Shown here one piece after another: positions 1-4,277 of a stretch of DNA of 6,695 nt. Numbering within the stretch: position 1 is the first letter of the stretch; the number at the start of each line of letters is the position of its first letter. Below the pieces are notes generated by a model. That model was not told the origin of the DNA and ran no database searches. It saw only the letters and a list, made by a program, of their open reading frames with translations. The stretch is from Limisphaerales bacterium (GTDB lineage Bacteria; Verrucomicrobiota; Verrucomicrobiae; Limisphaerales; UBA11358): assembly GCA_003152145.1 (NCBI GenBank), contig PLZL01000229.1:1-6695 (forward strand). Direction: 5' to 3'. The translations under genes and the position numbers were made by a program.

Positions 1-490
1 CACGTTTTTCCATCACTTTTGATCTAAACTTTGCTTCCCAATCGTTCAAATCGTCAAGTTGAGAATTAAGAACTTCAAACTTTTTGTAGGATTCTATTGC
101 CGATTGCTTTTCATCTGGGCCGATGGATTTATTTGTCAGGATATAGGCCATCAGATTTTCATATTGTTGTCGAAGCCCATTTACGATGTTTAACTGATTT
201 GTGACGTAACCTATCTGTTTGTTCAGCTCTTTTTTTTGATTTTCAGAACTTTGAAGAAGATTGGTTTTAAATTCGTTGAAATGCCTTTCGGTTTCGGTTT
301 GCTGTTTCTGCGTGTCCATAGCCTGATAAACACTGACAACACCAGCAGCTAAAATGCAAACGATGATTAAAATTGTGTAGGCAATTTTCACCTTATTTTC
401 ATCCTTATCCACCGGGTGAAAAGTTAAGTGAAATGCCAAATACGCCAAAACTGCGGTGGACAAGTATTGAATGACTGAAAGCCAAATCAT
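1..490 (-). CDS. Unrecognised two-helix membrane protein with coiled coil (3' end outside window)
   Basis: I translated this by hand: an uninterrupted frame from an ATG at 490-488 to the left edge, 163 residues with the C-terminus missing. It begins MIWLSVIQYLSTAVLAYLAF. Hydrophobic segments at about residues 3-24 and 36-55 are separated by a short charged loop (HPVDKDENKVK), so I infer a membrane hairpin near the N-terminus. Residues about 58-115 are rich in Gln, Glu, Lys and Asn with heptad-like leucines and look like a coiled coil; about 116-163 is charged and helical. An AGAGGA sequence lies 11 nt before the ATG, inside a hairpin. The DNA is AT-rich (roughly 35-40% GC by eye) against clearly GC-rich neighbours, which suggests recent acquisition. 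I do not recognise the family. The position next to a toxin-antitoxin cassette suggests accessory DNA, but gives no function. That the frame is coding is fairly sure; the role is unknown. Confidence 0.75.
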   Translation of the reverse strand, partial: MIWLSVIQYLSTAVLAYLAFHLTFHPVDKDENKVKIAYTILIIVCILAAGVVSVYQAMDTQKQQTETERHFNEFKTNLLQSSENQKKELNKQIGYVTNQLNIVNGLRQQYENLMAYILTNKSIGPDEKQSAIESYKKFEVLNSQLDDLNDWEAKFRSKVMEKR

Positions 491-492
491 GT

Positions 493-510
493 TTTAGAGC
501 ATCCTCTAAA
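493..510 (-). promoter_or_regulatory. Perfect hairpin covering the ribosome binding site of the left-edge gene
   Basis: On the minus strand TTTAGAG (510-504), loop GATG, CTCTAAA (499-493) forms a 7-bp perfect inverted repeat with a 4-nt loop. It ends 2 nt before the ATG at 490. The only Shine-Dalgarno-like bases (AGAGG) lie in the 5' arm and loop, so folding would hide them. It could control translation or be a protein-binding palindrome. The pairing is seen directly; the function is inferred. Confidence 0.4.
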
Positions 511-526
511 GCCCAAAATCCGTCAA

Positions 527-551
527 CCCCGCATTTACTTATGCGAAGGGG
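527..551. repeat. Imperfect inverted repeat between the ymdB remnant and the left-edge gene
   Basis: CCCCGCAT at 527-534 can pair with ATGCG at 541-545 and GGGG at 548-551, with a 6-nt loop and an AA bulge. On the minus strand it begins 17 nt after the stop of the ymdB remnant, where an intrinsic terminator would be expected. However, the bases that follow on that strand (TTGACGGATTTT) are not a clean T tract. It may be a worn terminator of the displaced ymdB end; the evidence is weak. Confidence 0.3.
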
Positions 552-568
552 ATAATTCCGTTATTTTA

Positions 569-697
569 TTAAATCATTTCCGCCACGCGTTGAATTTTCA
601 CCGCCTTGCCGGTGGCATCATCAATTTCAATCACCGCGCCGTGAAGCTGCACCCGGTTTTCGGCCACTTCAAACCGTTGCGGCATGGCGGTGGGGAG
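569..697 (-). pseudogene. Detached duplicate of the ymdB 3' end (about 40 C-terminal codons)
   Basis: The minus-strand translation gives MPQRFEVAENRVQLHGAVIE, then IDDATGKAVKIQRVAEMI and a TAA stop at 571-569. The intact YmdB in this window ends MPQRFEVAKNRVLLHGAMIE, then IDDASGKAVKIQRVAEAVI. Over the matching 111 nt (578-688 against 1260-1370) there are 14 differences. Eight of the 13 changed codons are synonymous, and the protein matches at 32 of 37 positions, so the copies diverged while coding. Nothing of the catalytic part of YmdB is present. Similarity fades near 697, just before the toxin stop. The frame stays open and could start from a GTG at 706-704 overlapping the toxin stop, giving 45 residues. 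Most likely it is the displaced 3' end of an older ymdB allele left by insertion of the toxin-antitoxin cassette; an expressed small protein is less likely. Confidence 0.85.
578..688. repeat. Direct repeat, left copy (ymdB 3' end)
   Basis: This 111-nt segment matches 1260-1370 in the same orientation at 97 of 111 positions (counted by eye, no gaps). The two copies bracket the toxin-antitoxin cassette. Similarity does not continue past either stop codon, so the repeat is limited to the end of the coding sequence. Confidence 0.85.
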
Positions 698-702
698 ATT
701 GT

Positions 703-1032
703 TCACGCAAACAGCTCCCGGATTTTGGCGCGGACTTGATTGAGTTTTTCGGACTTCACTTTCCCCGCAGCGTAAAGAATCAACGATTGCTCGACGGTAA
801 AGAGCCGGTTTGGCCGGATGAAGCTGTCTCTGACAAGCCGACCGCGCTCAAAATCCGCAACGGTCAGCGGAACGGAATAGCCGTCGGAACGCGCCTGGCT
901 GGTAATCTGGCAGAGAATCAAATCGTCGCCTTTGAGGTCGGCCACGACGAGGGCGGGCCGGCGTTTGCCGCTTTGCAAATTCGTCTGCGGGAAAGGGAAA
1001 ACAACGACTTCGCCGATTACAGGCTTGCCCAT
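703..1032 (-). CDS. MazF/PemK-family toxin (putative endoribonuclease)
   Basis: This 109-residue protein has the layout of the PemK/MazF toxins, which mostly act as cytoplasmic endoribonucleases that cut mRNA when the antitoxin is lost. Visible motifs are GEVVVFPFPQTNLQSGKRRP (residues 7-26), where the G-x-V start of the fold and the RRPALVV strand are typical; CQITSQ in the middle, at the usual catalytic Ser/Thr strand; and SFIRPNRLFTVEQSLI towards the end, the family's RP..L/FT signature. Length fits the family (about 105-120). I chose the ATG at 1032-1030 because GGAGGAGGA stands 6 nt before it and the family motif starts a few residues later; a longer frame from 1059 adds only a Gly-rich tail. 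It overlaps the antitoxin stop by 16 nt, as in co-translated toxin-antitoxin pairs. Its stop lies within 10 bp of the ymdB remnant. The RNA target cannot be read from the sequence. Confidence 0.88.
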   Translation of the reverse strand: MGKPVIGEVVVFPFPQTNLQSGKRRPALVVADLKGDDLILCQITSQARSDGYSVPLTVADFERGRLVRDSFIRPNRLFTVEQSLILYAAGKVKSEKLNQVRAKIRELFA

Positions 1033-1211
1033 GCGGCATCCTCCTCCGGCGTGTCCCAATCTTTGGCGAGAGCAGTTTCGCTTAGGAGCAGGCCGTTGAA
1101 GGAATCGTCCTCGCTTTTGCGATGGAGGAAGCGCGCGAAATCATACACTTCGCGTTGCAGGGATTCCGGCAGGGCGCCAATCTCCTTTGCGATCAATTCT
1201 TTTGTGCTCAC
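1017..1211 (-). CDS. DUF2281-like antitoxin partner of the MazF/PemK toxin
   Basis: This small acidic protein of 64 residues lies directly upstream of the toxin and overlaps it by 16 nt, in the usual antitoxin-first order. The N-terminal half (ELIAKEIGALPESLQREVYD, then FARFLHRK) resembles DUF2281-type antitoxins, with the LPxxLxxEVxDFxxFL helix pattern. The acidic tail (LLLSETALAKDWDTPEEDAA) resembles the toxin-binding tails that end in SExALAxDWxxPEEDxAW. I see no AbrB/MazE swapped-hairpin domain or obvious ribbon-helix-helix, so DNA binding is uncertain. The start is a GTG at 1211-1209 with no convincing Shine-Dalgarno sequence. It begins 36 bp after the ymdB stop, so it may be read from the ymdB transcript or from a weak promoter in that gap. 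The role as antitoxin is mainly from context plus tail motif. Confidence 0.8.
   Translation of the reverse strand: MSTKELIAKEIGALPESLQREVYDFARFLHRKSEDDSFNGLLLSETALAKDWDTPEEDAAWASL
1039..1047 (-). promoter_or_regulatory. Strong ribosome binding site of the toxin gene
   Basis: GGAGGAGGA on the minus strand lies 6 nt before the toxin ATG and inside the last codons of the antitoxin. It settles the toxin start. None of the upstream surface-glycan genes or ymdB has a comparable site. Confidence 0.75.
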
Positions 1212-1247
1212 GATGCTTCAATAACGCAACTCACAAGGTTTGACAAA

Positions 1248-2054
1248 TCAAATTACGGCTTCCGCCACGCGCTGGATTTTAACTGCCTTGCCGCTGGCGT
1301 CGTCAATTTCAATCATTGCGCCGTGAAGCAGCACCCGGTTCTTGGCCACTTCAAACCGCTGCGGCATGCCGGTGAGAAAGCGTTTGACGACCGGCTCGAT
1401 TTCGCGGCCCAAAACGCTTTCGTGCGGGCCGGTGAACCCGGCGTCGGTCAGATACGCCGTGCCGCCGGGGAAAATCTGCTCGTCCGCCGTCTGCACGTGC
1501 GTGTGCGTGCCCACCACCGCGCTCACCTGCCCGTCGAGAAACCATGCGAACGCAATCTTCTCCGAGGTCGCTTCGGCGTGAAAATCCACGAAGATGATTT
1601 TCGTCCGCTCGCGCAGCCGCTTCACTTCGGCGGCGGCGAGTGTAAATGGATTTTCCAGCGGCGGCTGCATGAAGACGCGACCTTGCACATTCAAGACTGC
1701 AATTGAAATCGGACTTTGGCCTTTAGCCTTTAGCCTTTGGACTTCAAAGACGCCGCTTCCCTGCCCCGGCGTTCCGGCGGGATAATTGAGCGGGCGGAGA
1801 AATCGTTTTTCGCTGCCGAGCAGTTCCATCACTTCCTTCTGGTCCCACAAATGGTCGCCGCTGGTGATGACGTCCACGCCGGCGGAGAAAATCTCGGCGG
1901 CGGTCTTGGGCGTGATGCCGGAGCCGCCGGCGGAGTTCTCGCCGTTGGCGATGACGAAATCTAGCGCGTGCTGTTCGCAGAGTTTGGGCAAAAGAATTTT
2001 GACCGCGTTGCGTCCCGGTTGGCCAACGATGTCACCGATGAAGAGAAGTTTCAC
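1248..2054 (-). CDS. ymdB: TIGR00282/YmdB-family metallophosphoesterase
   Basis: This 268-residue protein is full length for the YmdB family, di-metal phosphodiesterases; Bacillus YmdB hydrolyses 2',3'-cyclic nucleotides and affects biofilm and RNase Y function. The metal-site motifs are in order: GDIVGQPGR (residues 7-15, Asp8), ANGENSAGG (36-44, Glu39 and Asn40), GDHLWDQKE (66-74, His68), DFHAE (157-161, His159) and GTHTHVQTADE (182-192, His184 and His186). The usual Asn of GNHxW is Asp67 here, a plausible metal ligand. I chose the GTG at 2054-2052 because MKLLFIGDIV matches the family start; a longer frame from a GTG at 2090 begins in a repeat-like spacer. Residues about 106-116 are an extra loop encoded by 7-nt tandem repeats. 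It follows the sugar-phosphate transferase gene after 62 bp with a possible terminator between. Its 3' end is duplicated at 569-697. Confidence 0.92.
   Translation of the reverse strand: MKLLFIGDIVGQPGRNAVKILLPKLCEQHALDFVIANGENSAGGSGITPKTAAEIFSAGVDVITSGDHLWDQKEVMELLGSEKRFLRPLNYPAGTPGQGSGVFEVQRLKAKGQSPISIAVLNVQGRVFMQPPLENPFTLAAAEVKRLRERTKIIFVDFHAEATSEKIAFAWFLDGQVSAVVGTHTHVQTADEQIFPGGTAYLTDAGFTGPHESVLGREIEPVVKRFLTGMPQRFEVAKNRVLLHGAMIEIDDASGKAVKIQRVAEAVI
1260..1370. repeat. Direct repeat, right copy (intact ymdB 3' end)
   Basis: This is the partner of the repeat at 578-688. Here it forms the natural C-terminal end of the complete ymdB, encoding GMPQRFEVAKNRVLLHGAMI and the following residues. 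If the cassette arrived by recombination, this copy may be the imported one that restored the reading frame. Confidence 0.85.
1713..1740. repeat. Four tandem 7-nt units inside ymdB
   Basis: On the plus strand the units are ACTTTGG, CCTTTAG, CCTTTAG and CCTTTGG, consensus CCTTTRG. They encode part of the extra loop EVQRLKAKGQSPIS of YmdB, between two strands that are normally closer together. Because 7 is not a multiple of 3, gain or loss of one unit would shift the frame. Confidence 0.7.
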
Positions 2055-2094
2055 GCCGGAAAATTTAACTATGTGAGACGCGAAAGACACGAAA

Positions 2095-2116
2095 GAAAAA
2101 TCCGCGTAATCCGCGG
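2095..2116 (-). terminator. Candidate intrinsic terminator after the sugar-1-phosphate transferase gene
   Basis: Directly after the TAA at 2119-2117, the minus strand reads CCGCG, loop GATTA, CGCGG, then ATTTTTC. That is a 5-bp GC stem with a short T tract, in the right place for termination before ymdB. The stem is short, and the same bases can be read as a 9-nt tandem repeat (CGCGGATTA, CGCGGATTT), so the structure may be a dispersed intergenic repeat and not a true terminator. Confidence 0.35.
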
Positions 2117-3094
2117 TTAGAAAAGACAGGCGAGGATGCCAATCATCACAGCAACCAGCCAGAGAAGCAGCACGGCGCGCGTCTGGCTGAAACCCGCGCG
2201 GACAAGCCGGTGCGAAAGATGATTGGTGTCGCCAATCCAGAACGGCTTGCGATTGAGCGTCCGCAAAATGACCACTTGCGCCAGATCAATCAGCGGCACG
2301 GCCAGCACGAGCAGCGGCGACAGCACGGCGAGCGGACGCGGGTTTTGCCTCGTGTAGAAATGCGGCAGGATGGCCATCACCGCGAGCAGGTAGCCGACGA
2401 GGTGGCTGCCGGCGTCGCCGAGGAAGGCGCGGGCGTTCGGGAAATTCCACGGCAGAAACCCGATGAGCGCGCCGCACATCAGATAGGCAATCGTGGCCAC
2501 GAGATATTCGCCGTTCGCCGCGGCGATGATGGCGAAGAGCAGCGCGCCAATCGCGCCCAGCCCGGCGCAGAGGCCGTTCATGTTGTCCATGAAATTGAAT
2601 GCGTTGATGATGGTGAGAATCCAAAAGATCGTGATGGCGTAGCTGAAAACGTCGCTGTGAACGAACAGCGTGATGCGTTTGCACGCCATGGCGACGGCGA
2701 CGGCGACGAGCAACTGGCCGATGAATTTGGGGAGCGGTTTCAATTCGTGCTTGTCGTCAAGCCAGCCGAGCAAGGTGATGGCAATCGCGCCGAAGGCGAT
2801 GGTGGCCAGTTCGAGCCCGCGTCGTTCCAGGCCATGGGCAATCGGCTGGGTTTGGTTCAAAACGTGCGCGCCGGTTTTCAGGAGAATCACGCCGGCAGCA
2901 AGCGGCAGCAGGATGCCGGTGAGCACGGCGAGTCCGCCGGCGAGCGGAATGGGTTGGTCGTGGATTTTGCGCTGGCCGGGATCATCCACGAGGTTGATGC
3001 GCAGACACCATTTGCGCCAGAGCGGGAGCGCGAGCAGCGTCGTCAAGAACGCGCCCGCAAACGCGGCGAGAAAATAATTGAATGGAAAACTCAC
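2117..3094 (-). CDS. MraY/WecA/TagO-family polyprenyl-phosphate sugar-1-phosphate transferase
   Basis: This 325-residue integral membrane enzyme of the glycosyltransferase 4 (MraY/WecA) superfamily transfers a sugar-1-phosphate from a UDP-sugar to undecaprenyl phosphate on the inner membrane, the first step of a lipid-linked glycan. Hydrophobic helices occur along its whole length (about 9-11). Motifs in order: VDDPGQRKIHDQPIPLAGG (residues 36-54), GWLDDKHEL (110-118, Asp113-Asp114), NAFNFMDNMNGLCAG (164-178, Asn167 and Asp170), FLGDAGSH (224-231, Asp227) and GDTNHLSHRL (288-297). The DxxNxxGL and HLSHR forms differ from the textbook DGxDGL and HxHHR, and I believe they are usual in PVC relatives. 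The GTG start at 3094-3092 overlaps the stop of the glycosyltransferase gene by 4 nt (GTGA), so translation is probably coupled. Length and lack of MraY-specific context argue for a WecA/TagO-like role; the sugar cannot be told. Confidence 0.9.
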   Translation of the reverse strand: MSFPFNYFLAAFAGAFLTTLLALPLWRKWCLRINLVDDPGQRKIHDQPIPLAGGLAVLTGILLPLAAGVILLKTGAHVLNQTQPIAHGLERRGLELATIAFGAIAITLLGWLDDKHELKPLPKFIGQLLVAVAVAMACKRITLFVHSDVFSYAITIFWILTIINAFNFMDNMNGLCAGLGAIGALLFAIIAAANGEYLVATIAYLMCGALIGFLPWNFPNARAFLGDAGSHLVGYLLAVMAILPHFYTRQNPRPLAVLSPLLVLAVPLIDLAQVVILRTLNRKPFWIGDTNHLSHRLVRAGFSQTRAVLLLWLVAVMIGILACLF

Positions 3095-4260
3095 AGCCGG
3101 ATGCCGCGCTCGGCGGCCAGTTCCAAATAGAGATTGTAAATGGCGTCCACCATTTTTTCGACGGCGAAATTGTCCCGCACAAATTGCTGACCGCGATTTC
3201 CCAGGCGTTCACACAGCAGTTTGTCTCGCGACAATCGGAAAATTCTAAACGCAAGATGAGTATGATGGCCGGGCTGAACAAGTAGCCCAGTTTCGTTTTC
3301 AATACAAACTTCCCTCGCGCCGTCGCAATCGTAGGCCACGACCGGCTTGCCAGCCGCGAGCGCCTGCGGCAACGCGCGCGGCAAACCTTCGCGCAACGAC
3401 AAATGAACGAGCGCGTTCATGATGCCGACGTAACGCGGAACTTCGGCGGGCGGGACAAGGCCGGCGAAAATGAAATGTTTCTCCAGGCCGAGGGTTTTTG
3501 CCAGATTTTCAAATCGCCCGCGCCATTCGCCGTCGCCGACGAGAAAGAATTTGATTTTAGGATTTTGGCGGATGAGTTCCGGCGCGATGGCAAACAAGTC
3601 ATCGTGTCCTTTGAGTTTGAACAATCGTGCGATCTTGCCGATGACAAAATCGTCCGGCGCGATTCCAAACCGTCTTCGCAATTCCAAATCGTTCTTCGCG
3701 GCAAGAAACGGTTCGAGCGGAAAGCCACTGAAGATCTTTGTGTATTGTTCCGGTTTGCCAATTCCAGCATCTAGGTATTGACTTTTCATCGCGTCGGCGA
3801 CGACGACGAAATGAGTCGTAGCGGGGGCGGCAAATGTTTCAGCGGCGCGAAAGACGAAATTGCTCAAACCATTTTGAAATTCACCAAACGACGGGCCGTG
3901 AATCGTGTGGATGATGACAGGAACACCCGTGCGCCTTGCCGCGAGACGGCCAAGAATGCCCGCCTTGCCGCTGTGGGTGTGGACAATGTCCGGTTTTTGT
4001 TCGCGCAGAATTTTTTCGAGCCGACGCAGTGCAAGCCAGTCCTTCGGCGGATAAACAGGACGGACGAGTTCAGGGACGATGGTGAAATTTGCCCCGGCAG
4101 CCTGAAGGCTGGACTCCAACGAACCTTCCGGCCCGGTCGTCGGGCCGGTGATCAAATTGACTTCGATGCCGGATTTCCGGCGCAGGCCGAGGACGGTGGC
4201 GACGGTGTTCTCCTGCGCGCCGCCGACGACGAGCCGCGTGATGATGTGAGTGACACGCAT
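3091..4260 (-). CDS. GT4-family glycosyltransferase
   Basis: This 389-residue cytoplasmic or membrane-associated retaining glycosyltransferase has a GT-B fold. The N-terminal acceptor domain starts MRVTHIITRLVVGGAQENTV, with the GGAQ/GGAE glycine loop at 13-16, and contains DIVHTHSGKAGILGRLAARR (91-110). The linker SGFPLEPF (178-185) leads into the nucleotide-sugar domain: IGKIARLFKLKGHDDL (207-222), VGDGEWR (241-247) and the donor-site motif LREGLPRALPQALAAGKPVV (289-308). The EX7E pair reads Glu291 and Gln299, so the second acid is an amide. Length is normal for the family. It sits 17 bp after the DUF2723/TPR gene and overlaps the sugar-1-phosphate transferase gene by 4 nt, so it probably adds a sugar to the lipid carrier made there. 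The ATG at 4260 has no clear Shine-Dalgarno sequence. The donor and acceptor sugars are unknown. Confidence 0.92.
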   Translation of the reverse strand: MRVTHIITRLVVGGAQENTVATVLGLRRKSGIEVNLITGPTTGPEGSLESSLQAAGANFTIVPELVRPVYPPKDWLALRRLEKILREQKPDIVHTHSGKAGILGRLAARRTGVPVIIHTIHGPSFGEFQNGLSNFVFRAAETFAAPATTHFVVVADAMKSQYLDAGIGKPEQYTKIFSGFPLEPFLAAKNDLELRRRFGIAPDDFVIGKIARLFKLKGHDDLFAIAPELIRQNPKIKFFLVGDGEWRGRFENLAKTLGLEKHFIFAGLVPPAEVPRYVGIMNALVHLSLREGLPRALPQALAAGKPVVAYDCDGAREVCIENETGLLVQPGHHTHLAFRIFRLSRDKLLCERLGNRGQQFVRDNFAVEKMVDAIYNLYLELAAERGIRL

Positions 4261-4277
4261 CGCGCGGTCAGGATGAT

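Noticed and set aside
494..502. Two-codon upstream frame ATG CTC TAA before the left-edge gene
   Set aside because: GAGG touches its ATG without spacing, and it falls within the hairpin; probably chance.
1033..1059. Longer toxin start at 1059
   Set aside because: It adds a Gly-rich extension lying over the antitoxin end and ignores the strong ribosome binding site in front of the ATG at 1032.
1218..1246. Possible antitoxin promoter, TTGTCA then 17 bp then TATTGA
   Set aside because: The -10 match is only 3 of 6, and the transcript would start at about the first base of the gene; not strong enough to annotate.
569..1370. Assembly chimera as the cause of the duplicated ymdB end
   Set aside because: Not excluded, but a misjoin would not easily place an intact two-gene cassette with normal spacing between two diverged copies; read mapping across 690-710 and 1240-1260 would decide.
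2055..2090. Longer ymdB start at the GTG at 2090
   Set aside because: The extra 12 residues come from repeat-like spacer, and the family N-terminus begins exactly at the GTG at 2054.
2688..2709. GGCGAC hexamer repetition inside the sugar-1-phosphate transferase gene
   Set aside because: It encodes an Ala-Val run in a membrane helix and is explained by composition and codon use.
2210..3130. A 306-codon open frame on the plus strand
   Set aside because: It lies opposite the sugar-1-phosphate transferase gene, is dominated by Glu, Arg and Gly without any fold signature, and is a GC-rich antisense shadow.
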